Assembly: GCF_024661895.1 (NCBI RefSeq)
Contig: NZ_CP102453.1
Span: 1,178,001 to 1,242,000, forward strand
From: Fundicoccus culcitae
GTDB taxonomy: Bacteria; Bacillota; Bacilli; Lactobacillales; Aerococcaceae
Direction: 5' to 3'
Length of the DNA stretch: 64,000 nt
This document shows, one piece after another, positions 37,041-46,542 of the stretch (position 1 is the first letter of the stretch; each line of letters opens with the position of its first letter). The notes below the pieces were generated by a model. The model made no database searches and was not told the origin of the DNA. It was given only the letters and a program-made list of their open reading frames with translations. A program made the translations under genes and the position numbers.

Positions 37041-37082
37041 AAAAAAGTGGAAATCGCATAAAAAATACGTACTTATATATAG
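37041..37082 (+). promoter_or_regulatory. Conserved upstream element of NERD gene B
   Basis: AAAAAAGTGGAAAT, an A-tract, then TACGTACTTATATATAG running into AGGAGG. Same order and spacing of blocks as upstream of the NERD genes A and C, although the three proteins differ in sequence. It begins 6 bp after the lacI-type stop codon. Confidence 0.65.
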
Positions 37083-37096
37083 GAGGTGCGTATCAA

Positions 37097-38011
37097 TTGA
37101 AAAAAAACGATGAACTTATTGTGTTGGAAATCATGGAGCAACGTGGGGTTTTATTTAACGAAGCGCAGAAAACGCGTGTGCACAATTTAAGACAGGGTTA
37201 TAAAGGCGAATTGGAATTTAAAAAGTGGTATGATTCGCATTGTAACAAGCGGTGGATATTTGTCGGGGATTATTGGTTTGAGTTTAAGGCGAGAATGCAA
37301 GCTGATTCGATATTAATTTCGCCCCGTCAGTGGATTTTGATTGATACTAAATATTACGATGCAGCGTTCGAGTACAAAAACGACGTGTGCTATATCAACA
37401 ATGTCGCGCAAGAAAAGAATATATTTGATAGTGTCAAGGAGAAAACGCGAAGACTTGCTGGCATTGCCGCCAAGGTTGATACGCGCATTCAAGTTCGACC
37501 GGTAGTAGTATTTATTCACGAGAATTGCCATACAACGTTTGATGCGAGTTTGACCGTGGAGGCTATCCAGCGAACACAACTTGCGCGGTTCTTTAATAGC
37601 ATTCGGGTGGTGGATGAGATGCCCGATTCCTTACTTCAAAAAGTTATGTCGCAATTGGAGTTTTACCGCCGCCCCTATGGATTCCCAGTGGATGCGCTAA
37701 AGCCCGAGGGATTTGAGTATGTGCGGGCTGGGACAAGGTGTGGAGGTTGCGGTGGGTTTAATGTCGAGAAGAACCGAAGTGGGCTTAGTTGCAAAAAATG
37801 TGGTCGACATGAATCCTTGCAAGAGGTTGTTTACAAACATGCTTATGAGCTACGCTATCTGTTTTACCATCATCCTGAGATGGTGACGGTGAATAATTTG
37901 TATCGCTTGATGAATGGTACGATTAGCTTGAAAACGATAAGAAAGCATATGAATACTAATTTTGTGCTGAAAAGACAATCGAATATTTGGTACTATGAAA
38001 TAAATATCTGA
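37097..38011 (+). CDS. NERD nuclease-domain / zinc ribbon / winged-helix protein B
   Basis: 304 residues, TTG start after AGGAGG. It has the layout of proteins A and C but is a distant relative: NERD residues Glu in GYKGELEF (about 38), Asp in MQADSILI (about 73) and Asp-x-Lys in LIDTKYY; zinc ribbon CGGC...CKKCG (about 213-235); winged-helix-like end with VTVNNLYRLMNGTISLKTIR and an IWYYEINI terminal strand. It has its own terminator and then the largest array of the window. The first coding bases of its stop region overlap an AATAAATAYC copy. Exact function unknown; sequence-specific nuclease or array-binding protein is inferred. Confidence 0.83.
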   Translation: MKKNDELIVLEIMEQRGVLFNEAQKTRVHNLRQGYKGELEFKKWYDSHCNKRWIFVGDYWFEFKARMQADSILISPRQWILIDTKYYDAAFEYKNDVCYINNVAQEKNIFDSVKEKTRRLAGIAAKVDTRIQVRPVVVFIHENCHTTFDASLTVEAIQRTQLARFFNSIRVVDEMPDSLLQKVMSQLEFYRRPYGFPVDALKPEGFEYVRAGTRCGGCGGFNVEKNRSGLSCKKCGRHESLQEVVYKHAYELRYLFYHHPEMVTVNNLYRLMNGTISLKTIRKHMNTNFVLKRQSNIWYYEINI

Positions 38012-38015
38012 ATCC

Positions 38016-38072
38016 AAAAACGGCTAGCTGAGGTTTTAACTAATAATCATAACCTTGGTTAGCCGTTTTTTT
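38016..38072 (+). terminator. Terminator of NERD gene B
   Basis: AAAAACGGCTAGCTGAGGTT pairs with AACCTTGGTTAGCCGTTTTT (imperfect near the middle) and ends in a run of seven T. It separates the gene from the array, so most of the array is probably not carried on the NERD B message. Confidence 0.85.
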
Positions 38073-38322
38073 GTGCGGTTGTACTTCTGCGGAGTTAGGG
38101 GTTAAAGTGTTTGAGGTTTGGTTGCACTTCTATGGGTGCAGAAGTTAAAGTGTTTGCGGTTTGGTTGCACTTCTACGGGTGCAGAAGTTAAAGTGTTTGG
38201 GGTTGGGTTGCACTTCTACGGGCTCAGAAGTTAAAGTGTTTGCCATTCACTTATACTTCTACAACCTCAGAAGTTAAAGTGTTTGCCATTCAGTTGTACT
38301 TCTGCAGGCTTAGAAGTTAAAG

Positions 38323-38430
38323 TGTATTGAAATTCAATCTTATATAGCAAGCTTTTCTTTGTTTACTCAAAATAAGTTAATCTTCATGCCTATAATTCGT
38401 CCTGATTTCCACAAACAAAAAACGCATTAA
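38323..38430. repeat. 108-bp insert in array B, copy 1
   Basis: In place of a normal spacer the array holds 108 bp of non-repeat sequence (starts tgtattgaaattcaatct, ends aacgcattaa). A nearly identical block recurs exactly 1508 bp later, so the array grew at least once by duplication of a long segment. Confidence 0.9.
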
Positions 38431-39830
38431 CTTCTGCAGGCTCAGAAGTTAAAGTGTTTGCCATTCACTTTAACTTCTACAAACCTAGAAGTTAAAGTGT
38501 TTGCCATTCAGTTGTACTTCTGTAGGCCTAGAAGTTAAAGTGTTTGCCATTCACTTCTACTTCTGCAGGCTCAGAAGTTAAAGTGATTGAGGTTTGGTTG
38601 CACTTCTACGGGTGCAGAAGTTAAAGTGTTTGAGATTCAGTTGTACTTCTACGGGCTCAGAAGTTAAAGTGTTTGCCATTCACTTGTACTTCTGCAGGCT
38701 CAGAAGTTAAAGTGTTTGCCATTCAGTTGTACTTCTACTAGCTCAGAAGTTAAAGTGTTTGCCATTCAGTTGTACTTCTACTAGCTCAGAAGTTAAAGTG
38801 TTTGCCATTCAGTTGTACTTCTGCAGGCTTAAAAGTTAAAGTGTTTGCCATTCACTTGTACTTCTGCAGACTTAGAAGTTAAAGTGTTTTGAATTCAGTT
38901 GTACTTCTACTAGCTCAGAAGTTAAAGTGTTTGCCATTCAGTTGTACTTCTGCAACCTTAGAAGTTAAAGTGTTTGAGATTCACTTGTACTTCTGCAGGC
39001 TCAGAAGTTAAAGTGTTTGCCATTCAGTTGTACTTCTACTAGCTCCGAAGTTAGAGTGTTTGCCATTCACTTGTACTTCTGCAACCTTAGAAGTTAAAGT
39101 GTTTGAGATTCACTTGTACTTCTACAACCTCAGAAGTTAAAGTGTTTGCCATTCACTTGTACTTCTGCAACCTCAGAAGTTAAAGTGATTGGGATTCAGT
39201 TGTACTTCTGCAGGCTTAGAAGTTAAAGTGTTTGAGATTCACTTGTACTTCTGAAGGCTCAGAAGTTAAAGTGATTGGGATTCAGTTGTACTTCTGCAAC
39301 CTCAGAAGTTAAAGTGTTTGCGATTCAGTTGTACTTCTACTAGCTCAGAAGTTAAAGTGTTTGCGATTCACTTGTACTTCTGAAGGCTCAGAAGTTAAAG
39401 TGTTTGCGGTTTGGTTGTACTTCTGCAGGCTTAGAAGTTAAAGTGTTTGCGGTTTGGTTGTACTTCTGCAGGTTCAGAAGTTAAAGTGTTTAGGATTCAG
39501 TTGTACTTCTACGGGCTCAGAAGTTAAAGTGTTTGCCATTCAGTTGTACTTCTGTAGGCTCAGAAGTTAAAGTGTTTGAGATTCAGTTCTACTTCTACAA
39601 CCTCAGAAGTTAAAGTGTTTGGGATTCAGTTGTACTTCTGCAGGCTTAGAAGTTAAAGTGTTTGCGATTCACTTACACTTCTACAACCTTAGAAGTTAAA
39701 GTGTTTTGAATTCAGTTGTACTTCTGCAACCTTAGAAGTTAAAGTGTTTGCCATTCAGTTGTACTTCTGTAGGCTCAGAAGTTAAAGTGTTTGAGATTCA
39801 GTTGTACTTCTGCAGGCTCAGAAGTTAAAG

Positions 39831-39938
39831 TGTATTGAAATTCAATCTTTTATAGCTAGCTTGTCTTTGTTTACTCAAAATAAGTTAATCTTCATGCCCA
39901 TAATTCGTCCTGATTTCCACAACCAAAAAACGCATTAA
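39831..39938. repeat. 108-bp insert in array B, copy 2
   Basis: Second copy of the 108-bp block, same length as copy 1 with only a handful of substitutions (for example ttttatagctagcttgtc against ttatatagcaagcttttc). Offset from copy 1 is 1508 bp, about 35 units. Confidence 0.9.
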
Positions 39939-40871
39939 CTTCTGCAGGCCTAGAAGTTAATGTGTTTGCCATTCACTTCTACTTCTACAACCTCAGAAGT
40001 TAAAGTGTTTGGCGTTTGGTTGTACTTCTGTGGGTGCAGAAGTTAAAGTGATTGAGGTTTGGTTGCACTTCTACGGGTGCAGAAGTTAAAGTGTTTGAGG
40101 TTTGGTTGCACTTCTACGTGCTCAGAAGTTAAAGTGTTTGGCGTTTGGTTGTACTTCTACGGGTGCAGAAGTTAAAGTGTTTGAGATTCAGTTGTACTTC
40201 TACGGGCTCAGAAGTTAAAGTGTTTGCCATTCACTTGTACTTCTGCAGACCTAGAAGTTAAAGTGTTTGAGATTCACTTGTACTTCTGCAGGCCTAGAAG
40301 TTAAAGTGTTTGGGATTCAGTTGTACTTCTGAAGGCTCAGAAGTTAAAGTGTTTGCCATTCAGTTGTACTTCTGCAACCTCAGAAGTTAAAGTGTTTGCG
40401 ATTCACTTACACTTCTGCAAGCTCAGAAGTTAAAGTGTTTGCCATTCACTTCTACTTCTGCAACCTTAGAAGTTAAAGTGTTTGAGATTCAGTTCTACTT
40501 CTACAACCTCAGAAGTTAAAGTGTTTGCCATTCACTTCTACTTCTGCAACCTTAGAAGTTAAAGTGTTTGAGATTCAGTTCTACTTCTACAACCTCAGAA
40601 GTTAAAGTGTTTGCCATTCAGTTGTACTTCTACAACCTCAGAAGTTAAAGTGTTTGCCATTCACTTCTACTTCTACAACCTCAGAAGTTAAAGTGTTTGC
40701 CATTCAGTTGTACTTCTGCAGGCTCAGAAATTAAAGTGTTTGCCATTCAGTTGTACTTCTGCAACCTCAGAAGTTAAAGTGTTTGCCATTCAGTTGTACT
40801 TCTGCAGGCTTAAAAGTTAAAGTGTTTGCGATTCACTTATACTTCTGCAACCTCAGAAGTTAAAGTGTACT

Positions 40872-40908
40872 CAAAAACGCCGAATGTGTGCACCACACAT
40901 TCGGCGTT
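40872..40908 (-). terminator. Terminator of the beta-galactoside operon
   Basis: AACGCCGAATGTGTG (40876-40890) pairs perfectly with CACACATTCGGCGTT (40894-40908). In the minus direction it is followed by TTTTTGAG. It sits directly at the end of array B and 10 bp after the GH42 stop. Confidence 0.9.
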
Positions 40909-40917
40909 CCTTGTCGT

Positions 40918-43029
40918 TTAACCCTCAGTTTTTAAAACTTTGACATCAAAACCAGCGAGATCAACGGGATTTTCGGCGGGGTGACTGGAAATGGCGTCGG
41001 TGTAGCTTGTGTTTTCAGGTAAAGTTACTTGTTGTGGTAGATTGCTAAAGTTCATGACGAAAATATAATCACGACCATCGGCAGCAGTACGGGTTTGGAC
41101 GGAGACGGCAGGCGATGTTTTGCTAGCACTGTTGCTAACAATGCCTAGATCACCCACTAACCCAGCATAAAAATCGTGTAAGAAATCGTCACCGGTGCGA
41201 GCGCCTAGGAGATAGGCTGCACCTGCACTCGCACCCGAATCACTCGCGCCACCTCCTACACCCGCGCCACCTCCTACACCCGCACCACCACCACCCTCAC
41301 CTGCAGCAGGGATATTTACTGAAAGGGCTGGGGTGTCGCGGTAAAAATCGTCACCGTAGGTGGCTAAAGGTGTGGCGCCGGCTAATTCAAAAACGGCGGC
41401 GTAGTCGTGGACGGCGTAAGTGCGATGACCCCCAACAACGAGCGAATTGCTTTGCGACGGGTAATAGACGTCGGTTTCACGTAGGCGGATGCCGAGTAAA
41501 TCTTGCAGGCCGCTAAGCATGCCGGTATCGTAAACCAGGTCGTTTTCATCGGCTACGCCGGACAGGTAAGTGTAGACAACCGTGCCGCCACTGGCGACGA
41601 AGGCCTCGACTTTGGCCAACAGTTCGGCCGAGTGCATGTAAAGCATTGGCAGTACAATTAATTTATAGCCAGCAAAATCATTGTTCTTGGTAAGGACATC
41701 GACATGAATATCCGCCTCCCAAAATGGGCGGTAGTGCTGGTGAAGGGTGCGGTGGTAATGCATGTTAACCTTGTTAAAGCCCTGGATGTCTTGCAAAATC
41801 CACGCGTTTTCCCAATCATAATAAATACCTACTTCCGCCGTCTTCATGCTAGCGACCAAGCCGTCGAGTTGACCGAGGTCAGCGCCGAGCTTCACCACAT
41901 CCCCATAGACGCGATTGCGTTCAACCGGTACATGACCCAAAACAGCGCCATGAAATTTTTCGGAGGAGCCTTTGGACGCCCGCATTTGAAAATACATCAC
42001 GCTGTCGGATCCGTGGGCTAAGAGTTGCATGGATGACAGTTGGTGAACTTTGGGGCGTTTTGCACGATTGATCGGATGCCAATTAACTTGGCTAGGTGTT
42101 GATTCCATGATTAAAAACGGCTGTTGTTTCAAACTACGATACAAATCGTTAATAAAGCCAAGCTTCATCGCTAAGTCGGCTTCCGTTTCCCAGTCGTTGT
42201 GCCAAGCGGGGTAACAATCCCAGCTGACAAGGTCGACGACTTGGGCAAACTTGGTGTAATCTAAACCTTGAAAAGGAATCAAATCCATCGTATCGGCCAT
42301 AAAGTTGGTCGTTACAGGCACATCAGACGAATATTTACGCAAGGCCTTTTTCTCCTGCAAATAGAAATCAATGGTTTGGTCGGTGACGAAACGGCGCCAA
42401 TCCAAGTTTAAAGCATGCACAGCGGTCTCGCCCACTTCCGACGGCGAATGAATTTGCGACCAATCGGTATAGGTATGGCTCCAAAAGGTGTTCCAGTAAG
42501 CTGCGTTGACTGCTTCCAAACTACCATATTTTGCTTGCATCCACTGACGAAAGGCGATTTGACAGTTATCACAGTGGCAATCCCCCATGTATTCATTCGA
42601 TAAATGCCACATGAATAAATTATCCCGCTGACCATAGCGTTCAGCCAGCTTTTCATTCATAATCCGCACTTTCTCACGATAATTAACGGACGTGAAGCAG
42701 TGATTATGCCTTCCGCCAAAAAGCATTCGCTCGTTGCGAGCATTCACCCGTAAAACATCGGGATATTTATTAGCGAGCCAATGCGGGCGCGCACCTGAAG
42801 GTGTGCCCAAAATCACTTGCATATCATTAGCGGCTGCCTTATCAAAGACCGCATCCAGCCATCCGAAGTTAAACTGCCCTTCCTCGGGTTCTAAAATCGA
42901 CTAGGCAAACATGCCGACAGTAATCGTGTTAATATTAGCGGCTTTCAGCAACGCAAAATCTTCTTCCAGCACCTCGGGCTGGTCCAGCCATTGCTCAGGA
43001 AAATAATCTCCACCGTGTAAAATTTTCAT
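40918..43029 (-). pseudogene. Beta-galactosidase GH42, interrupted by an in-frame TAG at codon 43
   Basis: From ATG 43029 the frame reads MKILHGGDYFPEQWLDQPEV and so on, typical for GH42, reaches TAG at 42903-42901 in VGMFA-stop-SILEPEEGQ, and then stays open to 40918 (703 codons). GH42 proteins carry Trp at this place, so one change, TGG to TAG, explains it. The rest looks functional: acid/base Glu in HLSNEYMG, nucleophile Glu in LIMESTPSQVNWH. A Gly/Ala/Ser-rich stretch (EGGGGAGVGGGAGVGGG) lies near codon 575, unusual for the family. Without the stop it would cleave imported beta-galactosides inside the cell. A restart at ATG 42822 would lack the first barrel strands. Confidence 0.85.
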
Positions 43030-43037
43030 CTCGACTC

Positions 43038-43895
43038 TTATCCTTTCGTCCCGCCGGCGGTTAAGCCTGATACAAAGTTATCTTGGAAAAGCAAGAAAAC
43101 GATGACCACGGGCACACTAATTAAAATTGATCCGGCAGCAAATTTGGTATAACTTGCTGTCATAGGGTTGGTAACTAATTGATACAATCCAAGGGGTAAC
43201 GTATAACTTTCCACATTGCGCAAGACAACAGATGATAAGGCGAAATCGCCTAAAGGGCCGGTAAAACAATTAATAGCCACCACGGATAACATCGGTTTGG
43301 CTAAGGGCACCAAAATATTCATCAAAATCCGCGTCGGGCTTGCTCCATCTATCTTAGCACTTTCGTCCAAAGAAAGCGGAATGGTATCAAAATAACCTTT
43401 CATCAAATAGGTGTTCATTGGAATTTGACCACCCACATAAATAAATACCAGAAACATGTGATTATTAATTAACCCCAACATCTGCCCTAAAACAAAGATC
43501 GCAATCAAGGCCGAAAATTGTGGAATCATTTGTAATAACATAAACAACATCAAACCATTTTTACGCCCTGTGAATCGAAACCGTGAAAAGGCGTAGGCCG
43601 TAAAAGTCACGAATACGGTTGACAACAACATCGTCGCAATCGACACTTTCACCGAGTTTTTAAACCAATTAATATATTGCAATGACCCCTCATTCGCAAA
43701 TAAAGCCTGATAATGCTCTAACGTTGGATTGTCGGGAATCATCCGTGTACTGATTAAACTATTGCCCGGATTAAAGCTAGCGCCAATCGTCCACAAGAGC
43801 GGGTACAATATGATAATGATAACTAGTGTAATCACAAGATATGACAATAGTAAAGCAAAATCAAATTTTTTCTTTGTCGGTTGTTTTTGCGCCAT
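43038..43895 (-). CDS. ABC permease for beta-galactosides/galactan oligosaccharides (GanQ/MalG type)
   Basis: 285 residues, six membrane segments, EAA loop DESAKIDGASPTRILMNILVP (about residue 180). The PDNPTLEHYQALFANEGS region after the first helix is typical of MalG/GanQ. Two bases separate it from the preceding permease gene. Together with the proteins at 43898-45160 and 45188-46423 it forms an importer; the adjacent GH42 galactosidase indicates beta-galactosides as cargo. Confidence 0.92.
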   Translation of the reverse strand: MAQKQPTKKKFDFALLLSYLVITLVIIIILYPLLWTIGASFNPGNSLISTRMIPDNPTLEHYQALFANEGSLQYINWFKNSVKVSIATMLLSTVFVTFTAYAFSRFRFTGRKNGLMLFMLLQMIPQFSALIAIFVLGQMLGLINNHMFLVFIYVGGQIPMNTYLMKGYFDTIPLSLDESAKIDGASPTRILMNILVPLAKPMLSVVAINCFTGPLGDFALSSVVLRNVESYTLPLGLYQLVTNPMTASYTKFAAGSILISVPVVIVFLLFQDNFVSGLTAGGTKG

Positions 43896-43897
43896 CG

Positions 43898-45160
43898 TTA
43901 TTGTACCTCCTTAAATGAACTCGACCGTCTAAATTGCCACAAGGCAATGAGAATCACAAACACGGACAGCAAGATCGTTAAAGCCGCTGCCAAAGCATAC
44001 TGACTATTTTGCATGGTTAACTTATAAATCCAGGACACCAAAATATCCGTTCCGCCAGCGTTGGAGCCTAGCACCGCCGGTCCCCCACCATTAAATAAAT
44101 AAATAATATTGAAATTATTAAAGTTAAAGGTATATTGGGTAATAATAATCGGCGTCATGGAATACAAAATAATCGGCAAGGTAATCCGTCTAAATTGTTG
44201 CCACGCCGTCGCGCCATCCATCACCGCCGCTTCGTACAATTCCCCCGGAATCGACTGCAAGGTCCCGGTCGTCACTAAGAAAATATAGGGAAAACCAAGC
44301 CAGGTTTGAATCAGCAAGAGTGCAATCCGCGTCCAATTCGGATCCGTCATCCATGAAATCGGCCCAATCCCCACCACAGCTAAAAGTTGATTGTTAATCG
44401 CACCAAACGAATCGTTAAACAAGCCCCCGAAAATCAAAATCGTCACAAAACCCGGGACTGCCCAAGGTAAAATAAAGATCGTCCGAATAAATTTCTTATG
44501 CTTCACCTTCCTTTGGTTCACAAGGACCGCCAAAAAAATCCCAACGGATACTTGTAAAGTCGAAGCCACTAACGTCCACACCACCGTCCAACCTAACACA
44601 TTGACAAAAGTATTTCGCCAAATATCGACGGTGAAGATTTTTTTAAACGTTTCGAGCCCGACCCAGTCAGCCAAATTGGCTGGCGCAGAATGATACAAAT
44701 CATAGTTGGTAAAGGCCAACGAAATCGTAAATAAAATCGGGAAAATCACACTAAATAACAAAACAAAAAATGCCGGTCCTGTTAATAAATACGGATAGCC
44801 TTCGTTCAATATGGCGTGATAGGTCTCCCGGATCGAATTCACCGCCATGCCTTGGTCGATTCGCTGACCATTAAGATAAGCATCACGGATATTTATTAGA
44901 TAAAAAAAGATGCCTAACACTAAAACAATTAACGCAACTAAGCCCTCTGACAAAAGAAAAATGGAGTTGTCCCTGGGAACTTCCGTCCCCAGAGTCACCA
45001 AACCCCACAAGCCAGATTGGAAAAAGTCGCCGAAGACTACCAGAAAGGCGGTGAAAAAGCCTAGTATTAGGAATCCCTTCGTATATTGCCGGTTATTTAT
45101 TTGCCCTAAACCAGGAATTAAGGACAAAACCGCACTCGTTCGCGCTTTTCTTCCATTCAT
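43898..45160 (-). CDS. ABC permease for beta-galactosides/galactan oligosaccharides (GanP/MalF type)
   Basis: 420 residues from ATG 45160, seven bases after GAGGG; a TTG at 45178 is less likely. MalF/GanP-type with extra N-terminal membrane segments (LSLIPGLGQINNRQYTKGF opening). EAA loop YEAAVMDGATAWQQFRRITLP lies around residue 312. It spans the membrane about eight times and partners the next permease. No ATPase gene is in the operon; a shared MsmK-type ATPase is expected elsewhere. Confidence 0.92.
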   Translation of the reverse strand: MNGRKARTSAVLSLIPGLGQINNRQYTKGFLILGFFTAFLVVFGDFFQSGLWGLVTLGTEVPRDNSIFLLSEGLVALIVLVLGIFFYLINIRDAYLNGQRIDQGMAVNSIRETYHAILNEGYPYLLTGPAFFVLLFSVIFPILFTISLAFTNYDLYHSAPANLADWVGLETFKKIFTVDIWRNTFVNVLGWTVVWTLVASTLQVSVGIFLAVLVNQRKVKHKKFIRTIFILPWAVPGFVTILIFGGLFNDSFGAINNQLLAVVGIGPISWMTDPNWTRIALLLIQTWLGFPYIFLVTTGTLQSIPGELYEAAVMDGATAWQQFRRITLPIILYSMTPIIITQYTFNFNNFNIIYLFNGGGPAVLGSNAGGTDILVSWIYKLTMQNSQYALAAALTILLSVFVILIALWQFRRSSSFKEVQ

Positions 45161-45187
45161 TTTAAAACCCTCTTCCAATAAATATCC

Positions 45188-46423
45188 CTATTTCAAAGCT
45201 TGATTGGTTGAAATAATTTGTTGAACCGCAATATCGAGCGCTTCTTGAGCCGCCGATTGCCCATTCATCACAATTTGCAAAGCCGCATCCATGGAATTCC
45301 AAACTTCATTCATTTGCACAATTCCAGGAATTAAACGCGCATGTTCTGATTGCAAGGCAATCGCTTCGGCTGCATCATTTTCAACAACCGATGGATGTTC
45401 AGATAAAGCTAAGACTGCCGGCACTTCTTGCGTTTCCTCATAACGAACCAGTGAATTTTCTTCATTCGTAATGAACAATAAGAATTCCTCAGCTAACTCA
45501 GGGTTAGTTGAATAGGAAGAAATATTGTAGCTTTTCACCCCGGCCACCGATTGCATATGTTCCCCATTAGGTAAGATAGGCAATTCTTTCACGCCAAAAT
45601 TGATGCCAGCCGATTCAAAAGGTTCCAAATTCCATGGTCCTGAAATAATCGCTTGCACGCGCCCTTCAACAAATAAAGCTTCTAACACATTAATTCCTTG
45701 CTCGCCAATAATTCCATCAGGGAATAAGCCTTCAGTGTAAAACTTGGCTAGATAATCAACCGCTTCAACAGACCCTGCATTGTTTAAGCCAATATCTTCC
45801 GTCAAATAGTTCCCATCATCATCTTGGTTGAAAATGTAACCACCGTAACCACCAATCGCTCCCATGGCATAGTACAATTGATCAAACAAAGCTAAGAAAG
45901 CAAAGGACTCATTGGTATTGTTTTGCGACAAGTCATACCACCCATCCAGTGTCGTCGGCAATTCTTCTTCTGAAATTAAGTCCTTATTATAGAAGAGAAT
46001 TTGCGTTTCAACCGATTTTGGTAAACCATAAAGAACACCATTGACCGTCTGTGATTGAACAGATGCTTCGGTGAACGTTGCTTTAATCTCATCTGAAACC
46101 TCGATCGGTCTAACCAATCCCTCAACCACCGCCGTTCCGATTTGGTCCGCCGGCATGGTAAAAACATCTGGCCCCGATCCCGCCGGTCCATCTAAACGCA
46201 AATCTTCCAATTGCTGCGCATAGGCTTTTTCGATAACTAAAATACTCACGCCATGTTCGGCTTCGAATTTTTCAACCGCCGCTTCGATGCCGATGCTCTT
46301 GTTCACGTCCTCCCACACCACTAAATCATACTCTTCTTGGGCTGAAACTCCCGCCACTCCACTGCTGACCAAGGCACTGACCGCCAAGACCGAACTCAAC
46401 AACAACTGACCAAATTTTTTCAT
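45188..46423 (-). CDS. ABC binding protein for beta-galacto-oligosaccharides (GanO/MalE type)
   Basis: 411 residues, ATG after AGGGAG. Maltodextrin/galactan-binding-protein family: VWEDVNKSIGIEAAVEKFEAE, GSGPDVFTMPADQIG, YGLPKSVETQILFYNKDL. The signal peptide ends VSAQ-EE, a signal peptidase I site with no lipobox Cys, like the other three binding proteins here. First gene of the operon (binding protein, two permeases, GH42). A cre-like sequence lies 21 bp upstream of the start. Confidence 0.92.
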   Translation of the reverse strand: MKKFGQLLLSSVLAVSALVSSGVAGVSAQEEYDLVVWEDVNKSIGIEAAVEKFEAEHGVSILVIEKAYAQQLEDLRLDGPAGSGPDVFTMPADQIGTAVVEGLVRPIEVSDEIKATFTEASVQSQTVNGVLYGLPKSVETQILFYNKDLISEEELPTTLDGWYDLSQNNTNESFAFLALFDQLYYAMGAIGGYGGYIFNQDDDGNYLTEDIGLNNAGSVEAVDYLAKFYTEGLFPDGIIGEQGINVLEALFVEGRVQAIISGPWNLEPFESAGINFGVKELPILPNGEHMQSVAGVKSYNISSYSTNPELAEEFLLFITNEENSLVRYEETQEVPAVLALSEHPSVVENDAAEAIALQSEHARLIPGIVQMNEVWNSMDAALQIVMNGQSAAQEALDIAVQQIISTNQALK

Positions 46424-46443
46424 GTTACAACTCCCTTTCTTTT

Positions 46444-46457
46444 TGCAATCGCTTACT
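46444..46457. promoter_or_regulatory. cre/LacI-type operator upstream of the beta-galactoside operon
   Basis: TGCAATCGCTTACT, reversed AGTAAGCGATTGCA, matches TGNAANCGNTNNCA except the first base. It sits just before the ribosome site of the binding-protein gene, so it could be bound by CcpA or by the LacI-type protein at 36045. Confidence 0.5.
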
Positions 46458-46542
46458 ACACCTTGATTTTAACAAGCCCTTTTAAATAAATATCACTTTT
46501 TCCGCAAAAAGATAACTTTTTAGTAAAAAAATTTACTAACTT

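Larger units (their letters stand above)
38080..40869. repeat. Repeat array B: about 61 units of 43 bp with alternating AGAAGT / ACTTCT half-sites
   Basis: I counted about 61 copies of AGAAGTTAAAGTG. The unit is AGAAGT-TAAAGTG-spacer-ACTTCT-8-base loop. ACTTCT and AGAAGT face each other across the 8-base loop, and AAAGTG often faces CACTT across the longer spacer. Loops (for example gcaggctc, acaacctc, actagctc, acgggtgc) and spacers (tttgccattcagttg, tttgagattcacttg, tttgaggtttggttg) vary in a mix-and-match way. 43 is not a multiple of 3 and no long frame exists, so it is not coding. The first unit is degenerate. It lies between the converging NERD gene B and the beta-galactosidase gene. Confidence 0.96.

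Noticed and set aside
38080-40869. CRISPR array
   Set aside because: Regular 43-bp periodicity invites the call, but the non-core parts are a few recurring variants rather than unique spacers, the core itself is dyad-symmetric in alternating orientation, and no cas gene is in the window.
38080-40869. Coding repeats (surface protein)
   Set aside because: The unit of 43 bp is not a multiple of three and stop codons occur in all frames.
42901-42903. Pyrrolysine or other recoding of the TAG in the GH42 gene
   Set aside because: The position is Trp in the family, there is no recoding element visible, and one TGG-to-TAG change explains it more simply.
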